Shown piece by piece: positions 1 to 11,029 of a stretch of 64,000 bases of DNA. Within the stretch, counting starts at the first letter, position 1. Every line of letters begins with the position of its first letter. The DNA comes from Cercophora sp. LCS_1 (taxonomy: Eukaryota; Ascomycota; Sordariomycetes; Sordariales; Lasiosphaeriaceae). The DNA lies in NCBI GenBank assembly GCA_036250225.1, contig JAPZLL010000004.1:992001-1056000 (forward strand), written 5' to 3'. The notes beneath the pieces were generated by a model. It saw only the letters and a list, made by a program, of their open reading frames with translations, was not told the origin of the DNA and did no database searches. The position numbers were made by a program, and so were the translations under genes.

Positions 1-220
1 GTTGTTAGGGGGTGCTGGGGCACGGCAAAGTACCTAAGGTATTGGGGGCGTCACAGGCTTGGAGATGTCAGATATTGGAGTCCAAATATTGGGAATGCAA
101 CTGCCATTTAGTGGTTTGGTAATCTGTATGTTGTTAGTCAACTGGACCATGAGGACTTGCCTGTTTCGGTGGGAGGCTTCAGGGCGTGGACCAGCCAGAC
201 CCTTCTTCCAGCTCACGCTA

Positions 221-958
221 CTATTCCTGCTCCTCTATCTCTTCTGGCTCCCCTTGTTCCTCTACCTCAGAATCCTCGGGATCCGGGAACATAATCGCAT
301 CTCTCCGTTTGAGGTACGTCTCGCCATCGGACCCATCACTCTCGTGATCAGCATCATACAGAGCATCAGGCCCCCTATCATCAGGTATACAGCGGGCACA
401 CATACGCCACGTACAATTGCAACTAAACCCATCAGCATCCCCGCCGTCATCCTCGACCTGGCCCACCCACTCCAGCGCCCACGTCATCTCACCTGTGAGT
501 TTGTCATCCTCATCGGGTGTCAAATCGCTAGCGACGCTGAAAAACCTGCGCATCTCGTCAGCATTCATCTCTGAAATGCGGCGCGAGACGACCGCGCAAA
601 CCGCAAGGAACATGTCCTCGATGGCAACATAGTTTGTCCCGATGACCAGCTCAAAGAGGAGACGGTTGTCTACATACCCGTGGTTTATTCGTCGGAGGAG
701 CGCATCAAACAGTTCTTCCTTGTAGAGGCACGTGGTTGGAAGCTTGTCGTTGGCGATCCAGGTGATGATGAGAGAGAGACCGGCGTCGGTCATGCCGTCG
801 ATGCAGAGGGGGATGATTTTGGCGTTGTCGGAGGTATGGTTGACAATGCCCATGTTGGAGATGTCGTAGAGGAGTCCTGATTTCTCGGCGTGCGGGCGGG
901 ATACTTCGAATATACGGCCCGGTTAAGGGATCGTGTTCTGGAACTTGATTGTGGCCAT
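221..958 (-). pseudogene. Skp1-like protein (SCF adaptor paralogue), interrupted by an early in-frame TAA
   Basis: Skp1 bridges F-box proteins to cullin in SCF ubiquitin ligases. The minus-strand frame from the ATG at 958 begins MATIKFQNTIP, meets TAA at 925-923, and continues in the same frame with GRIFEV and a Lys-Ser-Gly segment resembling the Skp1 N-terminal BTB fold (compare TIKLQSSDGEIFEV). Downstream of an internal ATG at 853 come a segment like the Skp1 IPLPNV...VIEW region, then NYVAIEDMFLAVCAVVSRRI and ADEMRRFF...SDLTPDEDDKL, which match the Skp1 family's ANYLDIKGLL and PEEIRKTFNIKNDFT...EEE pattern. A C-terminal acidic extension of about 80 residues with a CNC...CARC cluster is atypical. 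The product from ATG 853 would be 210 residues but would lack the first two strands. No GT precedes the stop, so an intron does not explain it. The locus is either a pseudogene, a shortened paralogue, or a base error. Confidence 0.72.
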
Positions 959-3900
959 TTTGTATCGATAAAAGTTGGGTTTGTATGGTGTTTGGAGGTT
1001 AGTAGGAGACGCACTGCGTGTCTTGGCGATGGTGGATTTGGGATGTAAGTGGATGTGATCTTGCTGGGTGTTTAAATATCAATTTCAAACAGCAGTGTAG
1101 GAATAGCGCGGTTGGCTCGGGATAAACAATCGGGGTGTGGTGTACGAGGAGGCCGTCAAGACAATGGCATTGTCTCGCTGTCCTTTCATCCAATGTTTCA
1201 TCTTTGCGTCGCAATTGGTCAGTTTTCCTAGGGCAAACAAAGAACTTGTCGTTGGCACAATACAACGCGGTTCTCCAAGGTGCCGGTTCTGATGATTGTT
1301 CTCGGAAGGCGACGGCCTGTACCAGCGATGCCCTCTAAAACCAGATGTCTTCTCTTCCTGTGCTCCAATCGCATTGACGATAGACGTCCATGGTTGGCAA
1401 GAGATCGTCTCGACCGTCCCGTGCCAAGAGTCGTCGATCTTAGCCATCGGCTGTCCGTATTGTCTGCCGAAGGAGGTCCTCCTGCACGTCATCGGGAAGA
1501 GGCTCAATTGACGACGGCAGCGGCAGATATTTAACCAGGTCGAGCTCAAGTCTTGAAACATTCAGGACCTCATGAAACATATCGATAAAGACGGCACCTT
1601 GACCCTGCATATTCGTATGCGTCAGTAAACTCGTCGGAGTATTTTGCCAGACTGCGAGACCACCTGCATCTCGAGTTGGTGGTGTTGGCTGTTGACAAAG
1701 GAATGCTTCGGTTGTTTCCATTCCCTCGAGACGGAGAAGTTAGCCTCCGAGCACCGAGCAAGAGCAAGCGAAGGACTGGGCTGCTCGTAGCTGTCGGTGC
1801 CCCCATTAGAATTGTTTGTGCAACAACCCAGAGAGCTGGAAGCATCTGTGCTCGAATCGTCCGTGGTATTGACGACTATCGGAGCTGTGTCCAATGTTGC
1901 ACGACCAACGGCCATACTTCTCAGCCTCAACCAAACATTGAAAACCGAGGCACTTCAGCTCCGCATCGGTAGGGATCAAGCTCGCCGTGCAGCTGCATCC
2001 CGGCATCAACTCCCGAATGGATCCTCCACAACAAGGTTGGCTTGATTTAGTATCAGTCGATCTTTCAGCTGGGGAATCCAGCCAAACAGTGGAAACAAAA
2101 ACTTTCGACAAACCAACAGAAGCGAGCGAGTGGCAAGTGGTGTATTTTGGGAAATGATGTTACGCGACGCGCGTGTGTTGACAAGTGGGTTGTCCCTTGC
2201 ACGAACCCGTGGACCCAGGGATGGGACCCGCCCCAAAGTTTGGTACGGATCGCGGCCCCAAGACTGAACTATTGACATCATCTTGAATAATCCTCGCATT
2301 GTCATTTACCACAACCAAAGGTTCTGGTCGTGGATCTCAACCTTTTTTTTTCTTTCCGGTCGCCAACACCCAAGGAAAGCGAGTTGATTGGCCTGGTCGT
2401 GTCGTGGCTGCTGGCATCGTGTACACAAGCCGTCGACGTCTTGATATGGTGTGGCTCGCAATCTTGCGAGCTGCATGGTCCTAATTACCCCTCGGTGACT
2501 CCTGTATGTACGCGGTCCGAGGCGGCCAGCTGGATATCTGCCCCAGCACACGAAAGCATGCTGGGCCTGGAACGCCTCGAATCGAGAGAGCCAGCCTCTG
2601 ATCAAAATAAGCTTACCAAACTGCTGCAGCAAACCCCTGATCCCACGTCGCTGGCCTTGGCCTGCACGGGAAGGAAGTTCCAATCCACAAGGGCATCCTC
2701 GCCAAAGACCAAAGGCGCATGTGCAAACGAAAAGGCTCTTTTTTTTTTTTTCTGGACATCGTCCACGTATGCCATGCGCACTCTGGTGTGACAATTTTGC
2801 TGATTCCCCCCAAAGCGAAGGCGTGGCGGGACCTCCGATGAGTAATCTTGGTATCAGCCAATGAGCAGCGGGCGAAGCACACCGTAAGTTGGGCGATGGC
2901 GTCCTGGAGGGGCGCCGTCGCAGCGGGATTTCGATAAAAAGATGTGATTGTGGAGAGCTGTTGTGCGCCGTCCGGCTGAATTGAACAATGCCCCTCCAGC
3001 CTCCAGCCCCTTGTCGGGGGCCACACCTGGTGCCGATCTCCCGCCCAATGGGACACGCACCTTGGGCAAGAGAGAGGTGCTTTGGCCTTTTCAAGGTCCG
3101 AGCACCCCTGTCGGCGAGGCTCCCACTTCGCTGTTTCCCCTCAAGCTCCCCCATTCGATGCCGAATGACGGCGCAGGGGCCCTTCGCTTGGCCCATTTGT
3201 GCGCGCTAACAGCACCCGATCTCGACTTCCCAGCCGCGCAAGGGCCGGAGAGAGCCGCAATCGGCCAGAAACATCACGGCTTCCCCGCTCGCTATGCCCG
3301 GAACGACCAAATCTACTCGTGACGCCTGCCAAACCCGAGATCCGAGCGCCACTTTAGCTGTTGCGCTTTGCTGCACTTGTCTACACCGTTGACGGCGAGA
3401 GGCGTGCCAACCACGTGTGCAGTGCTCTGACCCCGTCCCACGAGGCCTCGAAGCATCGTTGTGCATCGTCTCGTCTGTTAGGTCGAGGAATGGAAGCTCC
3501 GGCCTCCGGCCTCCCGCCCTGCCAACACAGGATGGAAGCGGCTCAGCAGCGATAATCCGGCCGACCACCCCGCCGTCGTTCATCCCGTCACCCCGCTGCC
3601 CCGCCCGCTCGTCCCGCCCCAGATGCAACACTCTCGCACCGCACCGCCGCGATGGTTGCGTTCTGCCACACCTCGTTCGCAGCCACGACCTGTCATAGGC
3701 TCTCTCAGCCTGGGGCGGGAGCATTGACCTCGACGACGAGCATGCAGCAAAGAGTTTCGAAACGCTCCTCCTCTCGCCTTGACTGACGGCAGTTGTCGCG
3801 GGCCACTTGCCGTCCGTCGGCCAACTTTAGCACGCGAAGCAAAAACAGCGCTCGCGGCGCGGGAAGAGCACGACGTTGGCGGAAGACGAGCGACCGACAG

Positions 3901-4645
3901 CCACAAATGCTATCGGCGAAAAGTTTGTCGAGTTGAGCTTCAAAGGCGCGCGGGAGGTGTGTTGGGACAAACCAGGTTTCATGCTTCTAAATCTCGAGGG
4001 TGGAAATTGAAATGGCTCTTACACACCCCTTTTCCCCTTCCCAGACCAGGGATATCCCCGCCATCCATCACCCGCATCGGAAACAGCCGAATGCCCTGGG
4101 CCTCTAGCAGCACTCGTCCTCGATCTGGGCAGCTCTGGCTGTTGACAAATGATAGACGTTTGGCCCACACCATCTCGAGGCGATCTGCGGGCCTGCAGGA
4201 ACTGCACCCACCCCCCGCGCCCAAAGCGCAGGTCCAAGCAGCATCTGGCTGCAGACGCCGACAGCTGCGTCAAGCTCGATGGGATGAAAGTAGCGTTTCA
4301 GCAACTGTCAAGATATGGCAAACTTGCAGTGGCGTCGCATTTGTTCCGCCTGGCACGCGGCCTTGTCAGTAAATCCCTCTTGCCGTCGAAGGGCTGGCTT
4401 GCAAGCTCGGTCTCCTCGCTCTGTCAACGGGCGCCATCGAGCCTCGCCCAGGCCCTTGACGGGTAGTACATATCTCGGCGCCCTCCCCCAGTCAGTCCAC
4501 ACCGTCTCCACCAGGAGTCTTGTTCCTTTCCTTCTTCATAAGACATCGGCGCCCAATCTTTGCCCAGTCTCTTCGACGCCCAGTAAGGACACCGTCCATC
4601 TCATCGTCGGGCCCCCACTCCAGCATCACCAACGCGTTGCCCGCC
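959..4645. other. Long intergenic stretch, mostly unassigned
   Basis: About 3.7 kb lie between the Skp1-like locus and the RGS gene. Several overlapping frames on both strands have no recognisable domain. The 2.3-4.6 kb part is GC-rich and broken by T-runs (about 2342-2351 and 2739-2750), and probably holds the upstream region of the RGS gene. One minus-strand frame is listed separately. No RNA gene or mobile element is evident. Confidence 0.5.
1440..1721 (-). CDS. Possible coding remnant, function unknown
   Basis: A 93-residue minus-strand frame beginning METTEAFLCQQP contains a protein-like segment (AVFIDMFHEVLNVSRLELDL followed by a Pro/Leu stretch). It stops at 1440 without a recognisable domain end. 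The overlapping frame at 1085-1561 could be a continuation after an unidentified splice or frameshift. It was noted because amphipathic, non-repetitive residue patterns are more gene-like than the surrounding frames. No family was recognised and it may be spurious. Confidence 0.2.
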   Translation of the reverse strand: METTEAFLCQQPTPPTRDAGGLAVWQNTPTSLLTHTNMQGQGAVFIDMFHEVLNVSRLELDLVKYLPLPSSIEPLPDDVQEDLLRQTIRTADG

Positions 4646-6002
4646 ATGCGGCTCCCTTCGTGGATGACCTGGTACAAGAAGCCAGAGTACCGTGACATCA
4701 GGGCATATGGCGACGAGGTCATCTCCGGGAAGCGGTCTATGAGTCCGGCTGGCCGGGCCAGCTGCTCCATCCCAGGCCGACTTCGACTCGAACGCATCCT
4801 CGAGAACAAAACATGCAGCCCCATGTCGCTCTATGACTTTTACATGTACCTCAAGTACATTGAGTTTTCGGCCGAGAACCTCGAGTTCTACATGTGGTAT
4901 GTTTGTCGCCCTGCTGGGGTCTTGCCATCGGACACTGACCCGGCCTGTAGGTTCAAGAACTACGAGGCTGCCTATGCCAAGGGACTTGTCGCTATGGACG
5001 AGAAGAACTATGGCTCCATGGACAACGTGTCCGAGAGCAGCTCGGGGGAGTCCAGCCTCAAGCAAAACAACAACAACAACAATAACACCAACGGCATCAC
5101 CACCGTCGACGAGGACGATGAGGAGGACCCCGAAATTGGTGCGTGTGTTTCTCGTCGGTCGTATGATGGCATGCTAACCCTAGGCAGCACGAGAGACGCT
5201 TGACCGCATCTCGCGCCTCATCTCTGTTGATGCGCTCTGCTCTTCCAAGTCTGGATGTGCCCGTCCCGTGAACCCTGTGATCCTGCAGGCCAACAAGTCG
5301 GACTCGGTCGTCGAGCTTGCCAAGCCTGGACCTGTGACCCGCAGCGAACTCGATACCGTCATCGATCTGTTCCTCGTCCCCGGCGCTGAGAAGGAGCTCA
5401 ACATCCCGCCGACGCTTCGTCAACAAGCCATCGCCGATCTCCACGTGTCGTCGCACCCTGCCGCCCTCCGCCCCGTCGCCGATCACATCTACGGTCTTTT
5501 GCGCAACTGCTCGCACCGCAACTTTGTCCGGCTCGGTGTCGGCAACGGAACCTTTGAGACCATCTGCGTGGCCACCATGCTTGGCATTGTCTGCACCATC
5601 GCTGGCTTCATCGTCATCTTTGCACGTGGGTTTGCCCCCTACCGTGGCGCCCATACACGTTGGGAAACGTTTGCGGCATGGCCCCTGTGGTGGCTCGGTG
5701 TCAGCCTCATCCTGTCTGGTCTCAGGGGTAGCTGCTTCTTCTTGCTTCTCTTCTCTCGCCGTCAGCCATTGCCTTGGGAGCGCTTCGACGACAGCAACTC
5801 CAAGTTGACGTCGGCCAGCAACCCCGTCATCCGCCTCCTTTCCCGCCTGATGATCTTTGACCGCAAGATGAGGGTCAAGGAGAAGCACCTGCGCAGACTA
5901 CAGCAGAAGATTGTCGCGCAGAGCCTGCTTGGCGGCGCCCTGTTTGCGACCAGCGGCGTGTTGCTGTTCATCTTCCTCCCCATGTGGCAGGAGGGCGTCT
6001 AG
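4646..6002 (+). CDS. RGS-domain membrane protein, Rax1/RgsB type
   Basis: This is a regulator of G-protein signalling with C-terminal membrane spans. Yeast Rax1 acts in bud-site/polarity marking and fungal RgsB-type proteins are related. Inferred exons are 4646-4896, 4951-5138 and 5188-6002 (417 residues). The 54 bp intron (gtatgt...gtag) joins ENLEFYMW to FKNYEAAYAKG. The 49 bp intron (gtgcgt...gcag, branch GCTAAC) joins EDPEI to ARETLDRI. The RGS domain starts near residue 50 (LERILENKT...SLYDFYMYLKYIEFSAENLEFY), carries an Asn-rich/acidic insertion near residues 125-145, and continues to about 240. Three hydrophobic spans follow near residues 271, 310 and 393. The start at 4646 (MRLPSWMTWYKKPEYRDI) is preferred over an in-frame upstream ATG at 4520 because family members start close to this Trp/Lys-rich segment. 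It probably sits in an internal or plasma membrane. Confidence 0.85.
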
Positions 6003-6719
6003 ACGATGGCCGCTGTCTTTTCCTTTTGTCTTGTGCACGCTCATTAAACGACGTTGGACGTCATGACGGGTCGGATGGGAACGATCAATGATACCTTGGG
6101 ACAACATGGAGTTGGGTGTTTGGAGAAACCTTTTTGTAATACTACCATTTTTTTTTTTTTTTTTGGAAATCTTCTCGACCATCGTTAGGGCTTGGCATTT
6201 TGGATGACAAATGACATCGGGTCGATCATGTCTCATGCATGACCAGGCCGATCAACACTTTATGTGTTTAACTTGTAATGGAAGCACGGATCCAACAGCG
6301 CGGGAGTCGCAATCATGTTCCCGGTGTTCGTGACTTTGTGGGGAAAGCTTTAGGCTGGGCAAGACACGGTGCACTCCGACCTGTCGGCTATTCGGGGAGC
6401 CATTCCACTCAATCAATGCTACGGCGGACCTTGCAGCGGCCCCGTCCAACGCAGCGTCTTCCTCCGCGGTCCTAGATTAAGACAATCGGCCGTCCCCTGG
6501 CTGCCGTCGTCATCCACCAATCGTCTTACACGATGTTCGTCAATGTGGGCGCGACGCCAACCCGGCGAGCCGGTAAGCTACATTGTAATTACAACGAGAG
6601 TCTTGGGGGAGGTTTTAATATAAACATGGCGGGACGCCATTGACGTTTTTTTTTTTTCAATTTTGACCACGCATCATCGGCATCGTCAACTTCACTCGTT
6701 GCTCATTGTCTTTCACAGG
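6003..6719. other. Intergenic region with T-run and AT-rich promoter
   Basis: There is a 16-nucleotide T-run near 6149-6164 behind the RGS gene. Near 6613-6624 an AT-rich TATA-like stretch (ttttaatataaac) lies about 100 bp before the GDSL gene start at 6720. No further gene was recognised. Confidence 0.4.
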
Positions 6720-7876
6720 ATGGTTTCGGCGTGGACACTGTTGGCTGCCGCCCCGGCTCTTGCCATGGCGCGAGTCTGTGCAACCACGGGCACGACGACC
6801 GCTCCCACAGCGACGCCGACACCGTCTCCGTCGGCGGAAAAGTACCTCATTACTTTGTGAGTCTCTTTCCTCCCTTCCTCTCTCCTCTCCACATGCCTCG
6901 CCTTCCGCCGCAACCAGTCTCTGACATGGTACAGCGGCGACTCGTACTCCCAAACCGGCTTCGACATCTCCTCCACCAAGCCCTCCCCCTCCAACCCCCT
7001 CGGCAACCCGCCCCTGCCGGGCTGGACCGCCTCGGGCGGCTTCAACTGGGTCGGTTTCCTCGCGTCCCAGTACAACGCCTCCACCTTGCTCACGTACAAC
7101 TTTGCCTATGGCGGCGCAACGACCAACGCCTCGCTCGTGACGCCCTGGCGCCCCGACGTTTTGTCCCTGGTCGACCAGGTGGCCCAGTTCAGCGGGAGCA
7201 TCGCGTCCAAGCCGGCGTATGCGCCGTGGAACGCGGACAACGCCCTGTTTGGGGTGTGGATTGGCGTCAACGACGTTGGTAACTCGTGGTGGTTGGAGGA
7301 GTATGACGGGCTGGTGGAGAAGATTATGGATACGTATTTTGGGCAATTGGGGGTGTTGTATGCGGCGGGGGCGAGGAAGTTTGTTTTGTTGAGCGTTCCG
7401 CGTGAGTTTTTTTTTTTTTTTGGTCTCTTTTTCTTTTTCACCACTTGGGAAATTGACACACCTTGGAGAGATGTCGTTGAGAGAGGTGGAGAAAAGAACC
7501 GAACCGAGAAGGGAGAAAAGGGGGGTTGTGCTAACAAAAGCCAGCAATCCATAAAACACCCGCCGTCCTCGTCAACCCTGTCGAAGCCCAAGAGGCCGAA
7601 GCCGTGTCGATCGCCAAGTACAACCAAAAGATTGCGGAGCGGTTCGCTGCGTTCAAGACGGCGAACCCAGGGGCCGAGGGCGTTGTCGTTGACACGACGG
7701 CGCCGTTCAACAAGGCCATCGAGAACCCGACGGCGTATGGAGCCGCTAATGCGACGTGCTATAATGGGGATGGCGTCAGTTGTCTGTGGTTTAATGATTA
7801 TCACCCTGGTGTGGCGATTAATCGGTTAGTTGCGGAGGCTGTGGCTGAGGCATACAAGGGGAGTTTTTTCAAGTGA
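6720..7876 (+). CDS. Secreted GDSL/SGNH esterase (CE16-like acetylesterase)
   Basis: The likely role is extracellular deacetylation of plant polysaccharide or oligosaccharide, or general SGNH esterase activity. Exons are 6720-6856, 6935-7401 and 7545-7876, giving 311 residues. The first intron (78 bp) restores ITFGDSYSQTG, the GDS nucleophile block I. The second intron (143 bp, containing a T-run) joins LLSVP to PIHKTPAV. Further SGNH blocks are visible: YNFAYGGATT (block II Gly), VWIGVNDVGNSWW (block III GxND) and WFNDYHPG (block V DxxH). The N-terminus MVSAWTLLAAAPALAMARV looks like a signal peptide and a Thr/Pro/Ser linker follows. The start at 6720 is preferred over the in-frame ATG at 6663 because it places the hydrophobic core at the very N-terminus. 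CE16 is an inference from overall length and motifs. Confidence 0.85.
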
Positions 7877-8845
7877 GGGAGCCTCAGGGAGGAGGCGGTC
7901 ACTGCTAGGCTGTGATAAAGGGCTTGGGGAAATTGTATATAAATTGATTATTTGTGTTTGGCTAAGGTACATATTCACTGCATTTATAGATATCTTTTTG
8001 TTGACTTTGATGGCATAGCTGGCAGGAGTGGTGGCTTGTCCTTGTGTCCATCTCTCAATCTCAAAAGCACACTCCGAATTTCCCAGTTTCTACTCCCCAC
8101 AGCGAGTGGTTTTGCCCTTGAGAAGTTGGTTCGAGGCATAAGAGATACTTCTGAAGGTGTTGAAAGTCGGTGTAAGGGCATCTGAGTGAGTCCCACACAA
8201 GTTGTTGCTGGAAGGCCCCAAATGTTGACGGGAACCCGATATCCTCTTGTTGGTCTGAGCCCATCACATCCGATACGGCGGTGGCGTCGCTACACCATAG
8301 ACCGGATGCATTTCTTGAAGCTCATGGCCCTGCGAGGTCGAAGCGGGTTGGCGAATGACAAAGCTCCGGTTCGGCGAGACCTAGGCCCCAAAGTCCGGAA
8401 TATAACGAATACGTGCTCATTGTGTTAATTGTGTCGGCACTAAGATAATATTCATTGGTATATGTTGAGATTATGGGACTGACCATGATGGTTGCAATGT
8501 GTTGATGAGAGAAAATTTCAAGTTAAGCTTGATGAGTGGGCGCGGGTTGGTTCGGCAATCGTCAAAACTCAGTTGTCGTTCGGTATTCCTCCGAGCATAA
8601 ACCTCGGCCGTAGGCTGTGGCTGCTACGTCCGCAGCTGGTCATATGGCTTGATCACCTCGGTTTATAATCTGGTCTAGCGTTTTGAGAGATGAGGCCCGA
8701 AATGATATATTCTCTCCCGTGCATCGTTTGCGCTTGACTCATTCCAGCGACCTTGTTTTTATCAAGATCCTCAGCACCCCCACCTCACCATCAAAATCAA
8801 CCAAACCGAGAAACGTCTTCTCAACTCAACCATCCAGCCGGCACA
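7877..8845. other. Intergenic region, nothing recognised
   Basis: No domain-bearing frame, repeat or RNA gene was seen. The last 100 bp before 8846 are C/A-rich (cacccccacctcaccatc type). Similar C/A-rich leaders precede the next two related loci. Confidence 0.4.
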
Positions 8846-9331
8846 ATGGCTCCATACACGTACGAAAAACCAAGATACGGGCCCTTCAAGTTGACCAAGG
8901 ATCAAGAGACCTTGACTTTCTGTCTCTCACTATTCCTCGGCATACCCTATGTCTCCTTTGCTGCCTTAAGCGCGGCTGCCGCCTACGCGGGGTTGTTAGA
9001 GTCGTGGGCGCCAGCAAAAAACGATTTCCTCGTCGCCGCACTCAGCCTTTTGGGGTGTATCATCACCGGGTTGCTGTGGCCCGTCGTCTTGGTCTTTGCT
9101 GCCATCTTCTATATTTTAGACTATTTCTGCTGCACGAAGGGCAAGTCCTGCTGCGGGGTCAGCTGCGGTGAAAAGGACTGCTGTGGCTGCAAGTCAACAA
9201 AGGATCCGAAAAATCAGTCTGCATCAGAGGCTGCGCCTCGAGTTGTCAACAATCAACCTGCGGCAGGGGACGAAATGGAACTACCATCATATCCGGAGGC
9301 TGTCAGGGGGAAGCCAAGAGCCGAGGTTTAG
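8846..9331 (+). CDS. Small membrane protein with Cys cluster and LPSY tail, tandem copy 1
   Basis: This is a 161-residue single-exon protein starting MAPYTYEKPRYGPF, of unknown function. Two hydrophobic spans lie near residues 28-52 and 60-90, the second containing LLWPVVLVFAAIFY. They are followed by a cysteine cluster FCCTKGKSCCGVSCGEKDCC (near residues 94-115) and a hydrophilic tail ending MELPSYPEAVRG. The same architecture recurs at 9658-10110 and 10416-10922, so the three loci form a tandem family. The LPSY element resembles an L/PPxY ligand of WW-domain (Rsp5-type) ubiquitin ligases. That is inference only. The start at 8846 was chosen because paralogue 3 also begins just before its first span and the leader upstream is low-complexity. 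Confidence 0.7.
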   Translation: MAPYTYEKPRYGPFKLTKDQETLTFCLSLFLGIPYVSFAALSAAAAYAGLLESWAPAKNDFLVAALSLLGCIITGLLWPVVLVFAAIFYILDYFCCTKGKSCCGVSCGEKDCCGCKSTKDPKNQSASEAAPRVVNNQPAAGDEMELPSYPEAVRGKPRAEV

Positions 9332-9657
9332 GGCTGGGTATTTCGGGGGGGGGGGGTGACATAGTGATGATGAAAGGGTGGTGGATTCGCGTGCCTGCAT
9401 CAGTTTGTTCGCACATTAGGTTATTTGCCAATGCAGCCGTTTATTGCAGGTTTCACACTCCATTACTTTTGACTCGGTATGCCGGCTGTGTCGGTAGCTG
9501 AACAATAGACGGCATAAAAAAACGTGGTCTCACATCTTGAGCAACTCACCACCCTCACCTCACCTCACCATCTTGGATACATTGCATCAACTCGGTCACT
9601 TCTCGGCAACTACAAAAGCCCAATACACCAAAGGCAACTCCGGCACAACCTGGCAGC
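9332..9657. other. Intergenic spacer with G-run
   Basis: A run of about ten G residues follows the stop of copy 1 (near 9346-9355). The remainder is a leader rich in CTCACC repeats before the decayed copy 2. No gene was seen. Confidence 0.4.
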
Positions 9658-10110
9658 ATGGCTCCACCCGAAACTCCAGACGACTAGAAGGCGCTGATAC
9701 CCCTCTTCCCCTTCATACTATACCCGGGTTGTCGGATCAATCGCCTTGGCAACGGGTTTTATTTTCACCAATCTCGAAAAACGATTCCCGCCGATGAAAA
9801 AGGACGGTGTCGTCCTCGGCCTTTGCTACGTGGCTTCCTTCATCGGTGGCCTTCTCTGGCCTGTTCTTCTGGTACTCACGCCCGCTTCGGTGCTCGGGTA
9901 CGGGATCTGGCTGGTAATGAAGCGCTTTTGCTTCACGCCGGGGAGGAGTTGTTGCTGGGTGGACTGCACCAACCTTGGATCAGGAAAAAAGAGGCCGGAG
10001 ATGACCTGGAGAGGGGATCCGAAGAGGTTGTGAGACAGCCGGGCGGGGAGGAGAGCATGGGGTTGCCTACGTATCATCAGGCGACGAGCAAACCACCAAG
10101 GGCTCATATT
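9658..10110 (+). pseudogene. Decayed tandem copy 2 of the Cys-cluster/LPxY membrane protein
   Basis: Family similarity is split across frames. The ATG at 9658 begins MAPPETPDD and then hits TAG at 9685-9687. The second frame carries GSIALATGFIF, then DGVVLGLCYVASFIGGLLWPV and the cysteine cluster RFCFTPGRSCCWVDC. After an A6 run near 9988-9993 the tail lies back in the first frame (DLERGSEEVVRQ, then MGLPTYHQATSKP). It therefore has one nonsense codon and two frame changes relative to copies 1 and 3. No GT donor precedes the TAG, so an intron at the 5' end is not available. An internal start at 9746 (MATGFIF) could still give a shorter product with an altered tail. Loss of function is the best reading. 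Base-calling errors at the A6 run would remove only one of the lesions. Confidence 0.65.
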
Positions 10111-10415
10111 CGGGACGATTCGGTATATTGCCAGGTTTGGTCTATCTATTTCGGACAATAAAATCTCGAGGGTCCCAACAAAAAACTTCAAGCCACGGTC
10201 CACATTGTGTAAACTCAATCACGCAACGGCCGGAACGACCCCATCCTTATCAGTTCAACCTACTATCTCACTCGTGCGCATCGATGAGATTGAGGGGCTA
10301 TTTCAGATTTTGGACGAAACACGCTCAATCATCATCATCACCCCCACCCCACCGCATCACCAAACCCAAAACCATCAAACGACGCATCGCATCTAATCAG
10401 CGAGTTGTCCAAAAG

Positions 10416-10922
10416 ATGGCCGACGACCTCAACCTCCCCCACTCCACAATCCCCTTGATGATGGTCGGCGCCGTCATCATCGGCGTCCTCGTGCTAGCCG
10501 TCGCCGTCAGCCTCGCCCACAAGGAACTGTTTCCCTCGATCCGCAAAAAGTACACCTCCGCAGTCGAACGCGATTCCGTCATCCTCTGTCTCTGCTACGT
10601 GGGCTGCGTCCTGGTCTGTCTGTTCTGGCCCGTGGTGGTTGTGGTGGCGATCGCCATTACGCCGTTTGTCTTGTTGGGAACGTGGATCAAGACGGTTGTG
10701 CATTATTTGTGTTTTACACCCGGGAGGAGGTGTTGTGGTGTTGATTGGAATACACGTAAACGCGACGAAGAAGATGAGGGGGATTTGGAGAGTGGGAGGG
10801 TTATTAGTGCTGGGAGGGGAAGGGATGATGGCGAGGAGGTGACCAGGGTGGTGGTACCTCCCAAGGGTGTTGATGAGGGGATGGAGTTGCCCAGTTATGC
10901 GCAGGCTGTTGGGACGGGGTAA
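10416..10922 (+). CDS. Small membrane protein with Cys motif and LPSY tail, tandem copy 3
   Basis: This is a 168-residue single-exon protein of unknown function. The N-terminus MADDLNLPHSTIPL leads directly into a first span (near residues 14-32). A charged stretch and a second span containing LFWPVVVVVAIAITPF follow (near 55-85), then the cluster LCFTPGRRCCGVDW (near 94-107), an acidic/Arg-rich tail, and a terminal MELPSYAQAVGTG. Compared with copy 1 the cysteine cluster is shorter, but Cys-x3-Gly-[KR]-x-Cys-Cys-x-Val and the terminal LPSYxxA are retained. The in-frame sequence upstream of 10416 is low-complexity His/Pro/Ser and is taken as 5' UTR. Confidence 0.7.
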   Translation: MADDLNLPHSTIPLMMVGAVIIGVLVLAVAVSLAHKELFPSIRKKYTSAVERDSVILCLCYVGCVLVCLFWPVVVVVAIAITPFVLLGTWIKTVVHYLCFTPGRRCCGVDWNTRKRDEEDEGDLESGRVISAGRGRDDGEEVTRVVVPPKGVDEGMELPSYAQAVGTG

Positions 10923-11029
10923 TCTAATCCTTTCGGGGGGTACTTGAGAGAGATTAGTTGTCCAGGATGATGATAGAAAGAATGAAGCGGATTGTTTTTT
11001 TTCTCTTTCTTTTCTTTTCTCCTGTTTCC

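Noticed and set aside
2306..3196. Minus-strand 296-codon frame upstream of the RGS gene
   Set aside because: Crosses homopolymer tracts, is Arg/Gly-rich low complexity, and overlaps several equally long frames; no recognisable family.
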